Shown: piece by piece, positions 30,882 through 39,681 of the stretch
Layout: every line of letters begins with the position of its first letter
Numbering within the stretch: position 1 is the first letter of the stretch
NCBI RefSeq assembly: GCF_042648405.1
Contig: NZ_JBHRXV010000014.1
Location: 38,261 to 102,260, forward strand
Source of the DNA: Sphingoaurantiacus capsulatus
GTDB taxonomy: Bacteria; Pseudomonadota; Alphaproteobacteria; Sphingomonadales; Sphingomonadaceae
Direction of reading: 5' to 3'
Length of the DNA stretch: 64,000 nt
Translations under genes and position numbers: made by a program
Notes under the pieces: model-generated
The model's database searches: none
What the model saw: only the letters and a program-made list of their open reading frames with translations
What the model was told of the DNA's origin: nothing

Positions 30882-31856
30882 TCAGAAACTCGCTTCGATG
30901 CAATGGCCCATCAGCCCGTCCGGCCCGGCCTGATCCGCTTCGCTGACTTGCCGCGCCCCTAACGCTTTCAACCTGAGCACGAGGTCCGCACGGCCCTCGC
31001 GGGTGATCGCCGCATCGATCTGCGCGACGAGGCGGGCGCGGTGGTGGCGCCATTCGGTACGGATTTCTTCGACGAGGCCGATCGCCGTGGCGACATCATA
31101 TTGGCGGCGGCGCTGGTAGAGCAGGGTCAGCGTCTCGCCGGCCTCCGCGAGCAACGCCCGGTCGGCCGCGATCGGCGCGCGGCGGGCGGTTTCGCGGAGC
31201 GCATGCTGGAAGGCCGCCACGCTGTCGCGGGCGGCGGCTTGCGCGGGCAGCGAATGGTTGAGGCTTCGTTCGACCACCGCGACCGCGCGCAGGCAGCGTT
31301 GTGCCGCGCCCGCCAGATCGATGTCGTGGAGCAGGAAGTCGATTTCGGGGACGACGCGCGCTGACCGCTGCACCACCGGTCCCTCGGCGGCATGGACGAC
31401 CAGCCGCACCTTGCCGCCGGGCGCGATCACTCGTGCCAATTCGGGGACCGACAGCGAGAGGTCCGAATATTCGATGCCATATTGGCTGACGACCGCATCG
31501 AAGCTGGCGGCGGGCCAGGGCAGGCGCTCGATGGGCGTTGCAGGGCGGAAGTCGATGGCGGCGAGGTCGTCGCGATGCTGCTTCACATGCCGGTAGGGAT
31601 TCACGTCGGCGGCGTCGACCGCGGCGATGCGGAACGACTTGCGGGCACGTCGGGCAGCGGCCGCGGCCATTACCGCGATGGCGCCGTTGCCGGTACAGAG
31701 ATCGAGGATCGCCGCGCCATCGGGCAGCGCCTCGAAGAAGGCCTGCCAGCCGGCGGCGATCTCTTGCGCGTAGTTGGTCGGCCCGGCGTCGTCGAAGGAG
31801 GAGAGGCGGTCGAAATGCCAATAGTCATTCCAGATCGCCGTTTCGGCCGCCCTCAT
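30882..31856 (-). CDS. SAM-dependent methyltransferase
   Basis: A 324-residue class I methyltransferase. Motif I is ILDLCTGNGAIAVMAA, an acidic motif II region is AAVDAADVN, and the post-motif FDAVVSQYGIEYSDL includes the Q-Y-G-I-E-Y segment common to this group. A helical C-terminal half follows. ATG 31856 (MRAAETAIWNDYWHF) is preferred; it overlaps the preceding NTF2-like gene by four bases, showing coupling. The substrate is unknown. Confidence 0.8.
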   Translation of the reverse strand: MRAAETAIWNDYWHFDRLSSFDDAGPTNYAQEIAAGWQAFFEALPDGAAILDLCTGNGAIAVMAAAAARRARKSFRIAAVDAADVNPYRHVKQHRDDLAAIDFRPATPIERLPWPAASFDAVVSQYGIEYSDLSLSVPELARVIAPGGKVRLVVHAAEGPVVQRSARVVPEIDFLLHDIDLAGAAQRCLRAVAVVERSLNHSLPAQAAARDSVAAFQHALRETARRAPIAADRALLAEAGETLTLLYQRRRQYDVATAIGLVEEIRTEWRHHRARLVAQIDAAITREGRADLVLRLKALGARQVSEADQAGPDGLMGHCIEASF

Positions 31857-32314
31857 CGCTTGGCAGGCAGCGCCGTCGAGGCCTGGCCGAACGCGTAGCG
31901 CCAGCCTTCCGGCGTGCGCACATAGGTGTCGCTGAACCACAGCCGGAATTCGACCGGCAGCCCGGCGCGCACCGCCTTGATGTAGAGCAGCGCGGTGACC
32001 ACGGCGGTCTTGTCGCCGTAGAGGCGCACCGTCTGCGTGCCGCGATCCTCGACCTGATGTTCATATACGGTGCGGCGGGTGCGGGCGGCGTTGAGCAGAT
32101 CCTCGCGGGTGTGAACCGAGCCGTCGCCGAGCACGAGGATCATGTCCTTGTGCAGGATCGCCGCCATGCCCTCGGCGTCGTTGCGCTCGACCGCCGCCTG
32201 ATAGGCGGTATCGAGCGCGGCGATGGTGCGAATATCCTCGGCCGGATCGGCGTGCGCCACCCCGGCCATCTGCGCCAGCACGAAGGCGGCGCCTGCTGTT
32301 CTGATCCTGTTCAT
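31853..32314 (-). CDS. Secreted NTF2-like (SnoaL/DUF4440) protein
   Basis: A 153-residue protein with a signal peptide (RTAGAAFVLAQMAGVAHA) and a cone-shaped NTF2-like domain: IRTIAALDTAYQAAVERND near the start, LHKDMILVLGDGSVHTRED and a C-terminal WFSDTYVRTPEGWRYAFGQ. The fold is used for many small-molecule enzymes, so function is open. It is translationally coupled to the methyltransferase downstream. Confidence 0.8.
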   Translation of the reverse strand: MNRIRTAGAAFVLAQMAGVAHADPAEDIRTIAALDTAYQAAVERNDAEGMAAILHKDMILVLGDGSVHTREDLLNAARTRRTVYEHQVEDRGTQTVRLYGDKTAVVTALLYIKAVRAGLPVEFRLWFSDTYVRTPEGWRYAFGQASTALPAKR

Positions 32315-32367
32315 GCCCCCGGCCTAGCCGGGGCGGACGGCGGCGCGCTTGCGCTTTCCTGCTAAAG

Positions 32368-33162
32368 TCAGTGCCCCAGCCGCGACGGCGACACACCGAA
32401 GCGCCGGCTGAAACTGCGGCTGAAATGGCTTAGCTCGTTGAAGCCGCAGGCAAAGCAGGTGTCGGTGACGCTGCGTCCCTGTTCGAGCATCGCCCGCGCC
32501 GCCGTCAGCCGCCGCTCGGTCAGATAGCGGTGCGGCGGCCGCCCCACCAACTGCGTGAACACGCGGGTGAAGTGGAAGGCGCTCATCCCGACCGAGCGCG
32601 CGAGCGCCGAAACGCTGTGCGCGTCATCGAACGCGGCGTCGAGCCGCTCGCGCGCCGCGTGGACGCGCTCGGCGTACCAGCCGAACTTCTGCTCGCGGAA
32701 CAGGTCGGCGGGCGTCGCGTCGGGTTCGCGGAAAATCTCGCTCGCTACATATTCGGCGAGCATCGGCGCGCGCTTCGCATGGGCGTTTTGCAGCAGCCAG
32801 CGCAGGTAGCCCAGCCGGTTGCTCGCCGGCATCACCCGGCGCCCGCCCCGCGCCCAGCTCTGCACGCGATCGAACCGCTCATCCTCGGCGGCGAGGTAGA
32901 TCAGCGACAGGCAAGTATCGTTGAACCCTGTCCCCTCGAAACTGGCGCGATAGCCCATGCCGGGGTGGCTGAGCATCACGTCGCCGGTGCCGACCCGCCA
33001 ACGGCCCTCGCCAACCTCGAGGTTGAAGGCGCCGGCGTCGACGAAGCTGGCGCGAAACGCATCCGCGCGCGCCTCATAGGGCTGGTCCTCATGCTCGACC
33101 GGATGGTCGAAGCGATAGAAGCTGATCTCGTCGGACCGCCACAGGGGATCAACACGCGCCAT
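32368..33162 (-). CDS. AraC family transcriptional regulator
   Basis: A 264-residue regulator. The N-terminal half is a cupin-like sensing domain, and the C-terminal 100 residues carry two helix-turn-helix motifs: VSALARSVGMSAFHFTRVF and VTDTCFACGFNELSHFSRSF, followed by the conserved FGVSPSR. ATG 33162 (MARVDPLWRSDE) is chosen; the frame opens 31 codons earlier with Arg/Pro-rich sequence. The stop lies 53 bases before the secreted NTF2-like gene on the same strand, so it may control that pair. The effector is unknown. Confidence 0.88.
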   Translation of the reverse strand: MARVDPLWRSDEISFYRFDHPVEHEDQPYEARADAFRASFVDAGAFNLEVGEGRWRVGTGDVMLSHPGMGYRASFEGTGFNDTCLSLIYLAAEDERFDRVQSWARGGRRVMPASNRLGYLRWLLQNAHAKRAPMLAEYVASEIFREPDATPADLFREQKFGWYAERVHAARERLDAAFDDAHSVSALARSVGMSAFHFTRVFTQLVGRPPHRYLTERRLTAARAMLEQGRSVTDTCFACGFNELSHFSRSFSRRFGVSPSRLGH

Positions 33163-33199
33163 TGGGGGGCAGCTTGGCACAGTTGGGCCGCAAATGCGC

Positions 33200-34036
33200 C
33201 TAGGTGTCGATCGGCTCCCAGCCAAGCGGCTCCGGCATCGGCGTCTCAAGGGCATAGGCGAGCAGCGCCAGGAGTATCTCGTCGACCGTCAGGGTTTCCC
33301 GCGCGGCGGATGCACCGTCGCGCCACAGCGCCTTGTACTGCTGCGGCGGGCTGCCTTCGCGCTTTTCGAAGATGAAACCGTCCTCCGTCGCCAATGTCTG
33401 CACATAGTCTTCATCGGCGGCGCTCAGTATGAGGAAGTCGTCGGTTTCGAGCCGTGCCAGCGCCTCCTGAACCGCTGCGGCATCCGCTGCCTTGTCAGAG
33501 CGATCGCCGTTGACGTCCATTGTAAGCGACCGGGAGATTTCGCCGGTCGCGATGGCCTGCGGACGTGATTTTCGAAAACGCGGGCTCGCCTCGCCAGAAA
33601 GCGTATCGCGCAGGAAGCGAACGAGCGGATCAGCCGCGCGGCGATCCTTGTGGGCCATCCAAAGGAGAAAGGGTCCCATCACAAAAAAGAAGATCAGGCT
33701 AACGCCGTCGGGCCTTTCGCCTTCGAGCAGGGCCTCAATGACCATGAAGATGACGAAGGCCGCGAGAAAGGGAACGATCAGGAGACCGTTGAGGTTCGAG
33801 CCTGCTCGCCCCCGTACCGATGTACCCGTCGCCGTTCCGGATATCTTCGCAACAACCATCGGTCCGCCGCTGGTCACCTGTCGCCACAGGCAAATGTAAG
33901 GTCCCGCGATCCAGCCTCGCGCGCCGTCTTTCACATCGAACCACCCGACGAGACGAGCGGAAATCGCTATCTTCGCGTCTGCGCGCGACATCGTCGAGTC
34001 CACCACGAACCGATATCCGAAAGGCTCAAACGCCAT
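33200..34036 (-). CDS. Hypothetical membrane protein
   Basis: A 278-residue protein with two closely spaced hydrophobic helices in the middle (GLLIVPFLAAFVIFMVI and VSLIFFFVMGPFLLWMA) and soluble ends. The C-terminal part is acidic (LETDDFLILSAADEDYV). No family recognised; the layout resembles small membrane-anchored proteins with cytoplasmic domains. Base composition is lower in G/C than its neighbours, suggesting more recent acquisition or relaxed selection. It diverges from the APC permease. Confidence 0.65.
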   Translation of the reverse strand: MAFEPFGYRFVVDSTMSRADAKIAISARLVGWFDVKDGARGWIAGPYICLWRQVTSGGPMVVAKISGTATGTSVRGRAGSNLNGLLIVPFLAAFVIFMVIEALLEGERPDGVSLIFFFVMGPFLLWMAHKDRRAADPLVRFLRDTLSGEASPRFRKSRPQAIATGEISRSLTMDVNGDRSDKAADAAAVQEALARLETDDFLILSAADEDYVQTLATEDGFIFEKREGSPPQQYKALWRDGASAARETLTVDEILLALLAYALETPMPEPLGWEPIDT

Positions 34037-34133
34037 TTGCCCCTCCCCGCCTCGACGTCATTGAAACTGGAGCCGTCGGCCATCGATCGCAACGGCGTTT
34101 GCCTTCGCCCCCGGCCTGCGCCACCTTCCGTCC

Positions 34134-35438
34134 ATGGGGGACAATCGCGACAAGCTCGGCCTTGGTCTGGCGACGATGCTGGTGGCCGGCAATATGATCG
34201 GGTCGGGCATCTACCTGCTGCCCGCGTCGCTGGCGCTGATCGGCGGGATCAGTCTGGCCGGCTGGGCGGTGGCTGCCGTGGGCGCGCTGTTGCTGGCGGC
34301 GGTGTTCGGGTGGCTGGCGGTACTGCGGCCCGGCGCCGATGGGCTGGCGGGGCTGGTCGGTGAGCAGCTGGGTCGGCTGGTCGGGTTTCAGACGGCACAA
34401 TTCTACTGGCTGAACGCGTGGATCGGGAACATCGCGATCGCGGTGGCGGTCACCGGCTATCTCGCCTTCTTCTTTCCGGCGCTGCGCGGCACCTGGCCGG
34501 GCGCGGTCACGACGGCCGCGATGATCTGGGTGGCGACGATCATCAACATCGTCGGGGTGCGTTTCGCGGGGCGGTTCGACGGGCTGACGCTTATTGTCGG
34601 GCTGGTGCCGATCGTCGCGGTCGGGGTGTTTGGTTGGCTGTGGTTCGACCCCGCGCTGTTCGCGGCGGCGTGGAACGTCAGCGGCAGCGCGCCAAGCGAA
34701 GCCGTGCGTACATCGGTGGCGATCGTGTTCTGGGCCTTCCTCGGGATGGAGAGCGCCAACGTCGCCGCCGCCGTGGTGAAGAACCCGGGCCGCAATGTGC
34801 CGCTGGCGACGGTGGGCGGCGTCGCGCTGGCGGCAGTCGTCTATATCGCCGCCTTTGCCGCCATCATGGGCCTGTTGCCCGCCGATCGCATGGCGGCCTC
34901 GACCGCGCCTTTCGCCGATGCTGTGGCGCGCATCGTCGGGCCGGCCGCCGCGGCGCTGGTCGCCGCCTGCGCGACGGCCAAGGCGCTCGGCACGCTCAAC
35001 GGATGGGTGCTGGTGGCGGCGGAGACGACGCGCTGGACGGCGGCGGCCGGCTTCCTGCCGCGCTGGCTGGCGCAGCGGTCGGCCCATGGCACCTCGACGC
35101 GCGCGTTGCTGGCGATGGCGGCGCTGATGACGGTGGCGGTGCTGGCGACCGCCTCGCCGACGCTGGGCGAGCAGTTCGGTCTGATGATCAATCTCGCGGT
35201 GATCCTGTCGCTGATGGTCTATCTCTACTGCAGTCTGGCGCTGCTGCGGATGAGCGGCGAGATGCCGGCGAACCGTCGCCTCATGGTGCGGGTGGTCGCG
35301 GTCCTGGCGATGCTGTTCAGCCTGGGGGTGGCGCTGGAAGCCGGAACGCAGGCGCTGATCTTTGCCGCGGTGCTGATCGCGGTGACGGTTGTCGCGTGGC
35401 CGATGATCAGACGCGCCGCGCCCGCACGTCCCGAATGA
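34134..35438 (+). CDS. APC family permease (AdiC/arginine-agmatine antiporter-like)
   Basis: A 434-residue transporter of about 12 helices. The helix-1 motif ATMLVAGNMIGSGIYLLPASLA and the helix-6 segment VFWAFLGMESANVAAAVVKNP match AdiC/PotE-type amino acid or polyamine exchangers. Its 3' end overlaps the convergent FAD oxidoreductase gene by 32 bases. Given the neighbouring Rieske oxygenase and FAD enzyme, a role in moving an amine or amino acid substrate is possible, but the opposite orientation means it is not in their operon. Confidence 0.88.
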   Translation: MGDNRDKLGLGLATMLVAGNMIGSGIYLLPASLALIGGISLAGWAVAAVGALLLAAVFGWLAVLRPGADGLAGLVGEQLGRLVGFQTAQFYWLNAWIGNIAIAVAVTGYLAFFFPALRGTWPGAVTTAAMIWVATIINIVGVRFAGRFDGLTLIVGLVPIVAVGVFGWLWFDPALFAAAWNVSGSAPSEAVRTSVAIVFWAFLGMESANVAAAVVKNPGRNVPLATVGGVALAAVVYIAAFAAIMGLLPADRMAASTAPFADAVARIVGPAAAALVAACATAKALGTLNGWVLVAAETTRWTAAAGFLPRWLAQRSAHGTSTRALLAMAALMTVAVLATASPTLGEQFGLMINLAVILSLMVYLYCSLALLRMSGEMPANRRLMVRVVAVLAMLFSLGVALEAGTQALIFAAVLIAVTVVAWPMIRRAAPARPE

Positions 35439-37005
35439 TCTCGCGCGCGGCGTTGTGGCCCGGCGCGCCGGTGACGCCGCCGCCCGGATGGGTGCCCGCG
35501 CCGCACATATAAAGGCCGGGCAGCGGCCCGCGATAATTGCCGTGGCCGAGCACGGGCCGCGCCGAGAACATCTGGTCGAGGCTCAGCTGCCCGTGGAAGA
35601 TGTCACCGCCGACGAGGCCGAAGGTACGTTCGAGATCGAGCGGCGAGTTGATCTGGCGGCCGAGCACCGACGCCTTGAACCCCGGCGTGTGGCGGTCGAC
35701 GGTCGCGATCATCAGATCGGCGACTTGCTCGCGATGATCGTCCCACGAGCGGCCGCCCGACAGCTTCGGCTCGACATGCTGACAGAACAGGCTCGCGACA
35801 TGCTGCCCCGGCGGGGCGAGGCTGTCGTCGAGCGTCGAGGGGATCAGCATCTCGACGATCGGGTGTTGCGACCAGCCGTGAAGGCGCGCGTCGATGAAGG
35901 CGCGGTCCATGTAAGCGAGGCTCGGGGCGATGATGATGCCGGCGGTCAGATGATCGCCCTGTTCGGGCAGGCAGGTGAAGCGCGGCAGCTCGGAAAGCGC
36001 CACGTTCATGCGGAACGTCCCCGAACCTGAGCGATAGCGCGCTATGCGTTCGGCGAAGTCTTGCGGAAGCAGCGCGGGGTCGAGCAAATGCTCATAGAGC
36101 AGCTTCGGGTGAAGATTTCCGACGACCGCGCGGGCGCGGAACGCCTCGCCGCTCTCGGTCACTACGCCGACCACGCGGCCCTTCTCGACGATCAGCTCCC
36201 TGACCGCTGAATCGGTGCGAATGTCGGCGCCGGCGGCTGCCGCGCTCTTCGCCATCGCCTGGGTGATCGCGCCCATGCCGCCGATCGCGTGACCCCACGC
36301 GCCCTTGGTGCCGTTCACCTCGCCGAACAGGTGGTGGAGCAGCACATAGGCCGAGCCCGGCGTATAGGGGCTGGCATAATTGCCGACGACACCGTCGAAG
36401 CCGAACACCGCCTTGATCGGGTCGCTTTCGAACCAGCCGTCGAGATAGTCGCCCGCCGATTGCGAGAACAAGGCCAGCAGGTCGCGCCGGGCGGTCATGT
36501 CGAGGGCCGACAAATCCTTGCCCAGCGCGGCCGCGCCGATCAATTCGGGCAGCGCGCGCCGCCAGCCCCCGTCCACGACGTTGGGCGGGGTGCGGAGGAC
36601 GAGGTCGCGCACCACGTCGGCGATGACGTCGAGGCGGTTCGCATAATCGTCGAGCCGCGCGGCATCGCGCTCGGAGAATTTCGCCACTTCTGCCTGCGTC
36701 CGCCCGCCGCCGGTGACCAGGTAATTGCCCTCGTCGACCGGTAAGAAGTTGGACAGCTTGCGCTCGACGACCTTGAGGCCGTGGCGGTGCAACTCGAGGT
36801 CGGCGATGACCTTGGGATTGAGCAGGCTGACCGTGTAGCTCGCCACCGAATTGCGGAAACCGGGGTGGAATTCCTCGGTCACCGCCGCACCGCCGACGAC
36901 GCCGCGCCGTTCGAGCACGGTCACCTTCAGCCCCGCCTTCGCCAGATAGGCGGCGCAGACGAGGCCGTTGTGGCCACCGCCGACGATCAGAATGTCGGTT
37001 GTCAC
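35407..37005 (-). CDS. FAD-dependent oxidoreductase (phytoene desaturase/PYROXD2-like)
   Basis: A 532-residue flavoprotein of the COG1233 phytoene dehydrogenase type. The FAD motif GGGHNGLVCAAYLAKAG is followed by VLERRGVVGGAAVTEE, and the C-terminal FAD-contact block is YMCGAGTHPGGGVTGAPGHNAA. It lacks carotenoid-pathway neighbours, so it is more likely a PYROXD2-like amine or alkane oxidoreductase than a true CrtI. The start is a GTG that overlaps the Rieske oxygenase stop (GTGA), so the two are translationally coupled and probably act in one pathway. Confidence 0.85.
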   Translation of the reverse strand: MTTDILIVGGGHNGLVCAAYLAKAGLKVTVLERRGVVGGAAVTEEFHPGFRNSVASYTVSLLNPKVIADLELHRHGLKVVERKLSNFLPVDEGNYLVTGGGRTQAEVAKFSERDAARLDDYANRLDVIADVVRDLVLRTPPNVVDGGWRRALPELIGAAALGKDLSALDMTARRDLLALFSQSAGDYLDGWFESDPIKAVFGFDGVVGNYASPYTPGSAYVLLHHLFGEVNGTKGAWGHAIGGMGAITQAMAKSAAAAGADIRTDSAVRELIVEKGRVVGVVTESGEAFRARAVVGNLHPKLLYEHLLDPALLPQDFAERIARYRSGSGTFRMNVALSELPRFTCLPEQGDHLTAGIIIAPSLAYMDRAFIDARLHGWSQHPIVEMLIPSTLDDSLAPPGQHVASLFCQHVEPKLSGGRSWDDHREQVADLMIATVDRHTPGFKASVLGRQINSPLDLERTFGLVGGDIFHGQLSLDQMFSARPVLGHGNYRGPLPGLYMCGAGTHPGGGVTGAPGHNAAREIIRDVRARRV

Positions 37006-38180
37006 GCCGGCTCGCGCTCCAGGCAGGCTTCTGGGATGGCGGTACGCATCCGGCGGGCGAAGCTGCGCAGGCAGACCTCGTCGTCGCTCAAGGGGCCGGT
37101 GGTGTAGCTCGACGAGCCCATGCCGGCCTGCACGCGGGCGATCAGGTCGGTATCCTCGGCGTTCACCTGACGGTTGATCCGCCAGTTGAGATAGCGCGCG
37201 GCGCGCATTTCACGGCGCTCATCGCCCGGCAGCACATAGGCGATCTCGCGGATCACCGTCTCCGTCGGGGAGACGGGCACGAACTGCATGAAATCGACCT
37301 GGTCGGGGTAGATGTCGAAGGCGACGTTCGGCCAGAGCTTCACATACATCCAGTGGCGCTGGCGGTCGGCGGGCAGATGCGGCACTTCCGGCAGCAGCTT
37401 CTGGTACAGCCGTTCGGACCAGTTGCGCGACGGCGCGTCCTGCAGATCACCCCACATCTTGTCGGCGTGGGGCATCGCTTCGAGCCCATAGGATTTGCCG
37501 AACAGCCGGGTCAGGCCGGGATGGGCGATATTGATGTGGAGGCCGTCGCCATAATTGTCGGCGACGTTCTTCCAGTTTACCTCGCGCGGGCGCAGCGTCA
37601 CGCGGCCCTGCGGCACCAATTCCTCGAAGCGGTAGGGCGCGAGCTGGTCGGTATAGGGCGCCATCATCTCGGCAACGCTCAGGCCCCCATCGTCAGCGAG
37701 GCGGACAAACACGAAGCCGAGGTAGATCTCCTGCTCGACGCTGGCGAGATGATGCGCCGCCCAGTCGACCTCGCCGAAGCTGGCGCGGCGCGGCACGCCG
37801 ATCAGCTTGCCGTCGAGGCCGTAGGTCCAGGCGTGATAGGGACAGGTGATGCGCCCGCCGCAATTGCCGCGGTCGCCGTCGAGCAGGCGCGCGGCGCGGT
37901 GGCGGCAGACATTGTGAAAGCTGGCGACGGCCCCGTCGCGGCCGCGCACGGTGACGATCGACTCCCCGAGGAAATCGAAGCGGTGATAGTCGCCCGCCGC
38001 CGGCACGTCGTTGACATGGCACACGAGCTGCCACGACGGGCGAAATACCGCCTCCCGCTCCAAGTCGAAAAAACGCTGCGAGCGATAGGTCCAGGCGGGC
38101 AGGCTGAGACCGTCCAGCCGGTCGGCTTCCGCCGCCGGCGATCGGCCGCCATTGTCATGTGCCAGTCGCATCCCCACCAT
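37002..38180 (-). CDS. Rieske non-heme iron oxygenase, alpha subunit
   Basis: A 392-residue aromatic-ring-hydroxylating-type oxygenase. The Rieske 2Fe-2S ligands are visible as CRH followed by CPYH 18 residues later. The mononuclear iron site is NYGDGLHINIAHPG, supplying two His, with an Asp expected from the C-terminal NAEDTDLIARVQAG region. That C-terminal VQAG/SSYTTGPLSDDE pattern resembles quaternary-amine oxygenases (GbcA/CntA-like) as well as aromatic dioxygenases. ATG 38180 is chosen so the gene clears the divergent EEP gene; ATG 38171 is also possible. No ferredoxin or reductase partner is nearby, so electrons must come from elsewhere. Confidence 0.88.
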   Translation of the reverse strand: MVGMRLAHDNGGRSPAAEADRLDGLSLPAWTYRSQRFFDLEREAVFRPSWQLVCHVNDVPAAGDYHRFDFLGESIVTVRGRDGAVASFHNVCRHRAARLLDGDRGNCGGRITCPYHAWTYGLDGKLIGVPRRASFGEVDWAAHHLASVEQEIYLGFVFVRLADDGGLSVAEMMAPYTDQLAPYRFEELVPQGRVTLRPREVNWKNVADNYGDGLHINIAHPGLTRLFGKSYGLEAMPHADKMWGDLQDAPSRNWSERLYQKLLPEVPHLPADRQRHWMYVKLWPNVAFDIYPDQVDFMQFVPVSPTETVIREIAYVLPGDERREMRAARYLNWRINRQVNAEDTDLIARVQAGMGSSSYTTGPLSDDEVCLRSFARRMRTAIPEACLEREPA

Positions 38181-38235
38181 CGGCGAGGAGATACGCCGGA
38201 ACCGACCGGCCTGCCAGCCGTAACCACGAACGACC

Positions 38236-38943
38236 ATGATCCTCGCCGCCAGCTACAATATCCGTAAAGCGATCTGCGCCGACCGCCGCCGCCGGCCCGA
38301 CCGCATCCTCGAGGTCCTGGCCGAAATCGACGCCGACGTCATCGCACTGCAGGAGTGCGACCGCCGCTTCGGCGCGCGGGCGAGCGCGATTCCGTCGACG
38401 ATGCTGGCCGAGCACAGCGACTACAAGGCCGTGCCCTTCGACATCCGCCACGGCAGCATGGGCTGGCACGGCAACGCGGTGCTGGTGAAGAAGGAGGTGG
38501 AGATCCTCCGCTTCCAGCCGCTGGTGCTGCCGGCGCTCGAGCCGCGCGGGGCCGTGGTCGCCGATATCTGCGTGCGCGGCGCGCCGCTGCGCATCGTCGG
38601 CATGCACCTCGACCTGTCGGGGCTGTGGCGGCGCAAGCAGGTGCGCGACCTGCTCCGCCAGGTCGAGGCGATGCCCGACCGGCTGCCGACGGTGATGATG
38701 GGCGATTTGAACGAGTGGCGCGAGGCGCAAGGGTGCCTGCGCGATTTTTCGAAACGGCACCGCGTGCTGTCGACCGGGCCGACGTTTCACGCCAAGCATC
38801 CGCTGGCGCGCCTCGACCGCATCATCGTCAGCGAGGAGATCGAGGTAGAGGAGGTTGGGGTCCACCACAGCGCCAAGGCGCGGATCGGCTCCGATCACCT
38901 GCCGGTCTGGGCGCGAATCACCCCACGCGATCCGATTCGCTAA
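38236..38943 (+). CDS. Endonuclease/exonuclease/phosphatase family protein
   Basis: A 235-residue DNase I-like fold hydrolase. The N-terminal SYNIRKAI and ALQECDRRF hold the metal-binding Asn and Glu. GDLNEWREAQ carries the catalytic Asp-Asn, RLDRIIVSEE follows, and the terminal GSDHLPVWARI has the Asp-His pair. Members cleave DNA/RNA phosphodiesters or inositol and sphingo-phospholipids; no signal peptide is seen, so it is probably cytoplasmic. It diverges from the Rieske gene over about 55 bases. Confidence 0.87.
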   Translation: MILAASYNIRKAICADRRRRPDRILEVLAEIDADVIALQECDRRFGARASAIPSTMLAEHSDYKAVPFDIRHGSMGWHGNAVLVKKEVEILRFQPLVLPALEPRGAVVADICVRGAPLRIVGMHLDLSGLWRRKQVRDLLRQVEAMPDRLPTVMMGDLNEWREAQGCLRDFSKRHRVLSTGPTFHAKHPLARLDRIIVSEEIEVEEVGVHHSAKARIGSDHLPVWARITPRDPIR

Positions 38944-39014
38944 AGTCGAGTTTTCACGCTATAGACATTGATGTCGGCCGCGGGGGCCCGACGGGCAGGT
39001 TTTTCGAGGACGCG

Positions 39015-39602
39015 ATGGCGGCAGCAGCAGCGAGCGACACCGACCGCTTGGGCAAGCTTACCGAGGGGCAGAAGCAATGCCTTCGCCTCGTCTATCGGCA
39101 CATGTCGTCGAAGGACATCGCGCGCGAGCTGGGCATCTCCCCCCACTCGGTCGATGCGCGCCTGCGCTCGGCACTGCGGACCCTCAATGTCACCAACCGT
39201 ACCGAGGCGGCCCTCCGCCTCGCCGCGCATGAGGCGGGGGCACCCTATCAATCGCCCGTATATCAACCGTCGTACGTTGCCGCTCCCGACGCATCGGTCA
39301 TGCTGAACCCCGACAACGACACGGGGCATACGACCGATGAGGAACGCGATTTCTACCGACTTCCCGATGCGGAAAGCCTCCGGGCTCGCCGTGTCGCTGA
39401 ATCGGTGGCCGCGTTCGACCGCTCCGCGGATCCCTTCTGGGGCCGCCACGGTCAAACGGTTTCCCCGGTTCGGGCTTGGGGAGGCCGCAATGATCTGACG
39501 ATTGGTGCCCGTATCGGGGTCGTGCTGGCCATCGCCATTGGCTCGGCTCTCGCATTCGGCGCCATCCTTTCCGGTCTCGCCTCGCTGGCTCGGCTCTCCT
39601 AG
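39015..39602 (+). CDS. LuxR-type HTH protein with C-terminal membrane anchor
   Basis: A 195-residue protein. Residues about 12-72 form a LuxR/GerE helix-turn-helix (KLTEGQKQCLRLVYRHMSSK, IARELGISPHSVDARLRSAL). A variable linker follows, and a single hydrophobic helix (IGVVLAIAIGSALAFGAIL) lies near the C-terminus. There is no receiver or autoinducer domain, so it would be a DNA-binding protein tethered to the membrane. GAGGA at 39006-39010 supports ATG 39015. It heads a same-strand run ending with the FixJ-like regulator. The shape is known to me from sphingomonads, but I know of no assigned function. Confidence 0.8.
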   Translation: MAAAAASDTDRLGKLTEGQKQCLRLVYRHMSSKDIARELGISPHSVDARLRSALRTLNVTNRTEAALRLAAHEAGAPYQSPVYQPSYVAAPDASVMLNPDNDTGHTTDEERDFYRLPDAESLRARRVAESVAAFDRSADPFWGRHGQTVSPVRAWGGRNDLTIGARIGVVLAIAIGSALAFGAILSGLASLARLS

Positions 39603-39619
39603 TCCGGGCGTAGCCCGGA
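39603..39619 (+). other. Perfect stem-loop after the LuxR gene
   Basis: TCCGGGC-GTA-GCCCGGA directly follows the stop codon, then AAAATAAGCC and a T5 run 15 bases on. It is not a standard terminator because the T-run is displaced. It could attenuate, or stabilise the LuxR 3' end while allowing read-through to the next gene. Confidence 0.4.
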
Positions 39620-39681
39620 AAATAAGCCAAGTTTTTCAGCCAGATGACCTGCCGACCCCTTCGGCGGGATGGGAGACTGCT

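Noticed and set aside
35407..37005. Carotenoid phytoene desaturase (CrtI)
   Set aside because: The FAD motif is similar, but there are no crt neighbours and the gene is coupled to a Rieske oxygenase, so a PYROXD2-like role is more likely.
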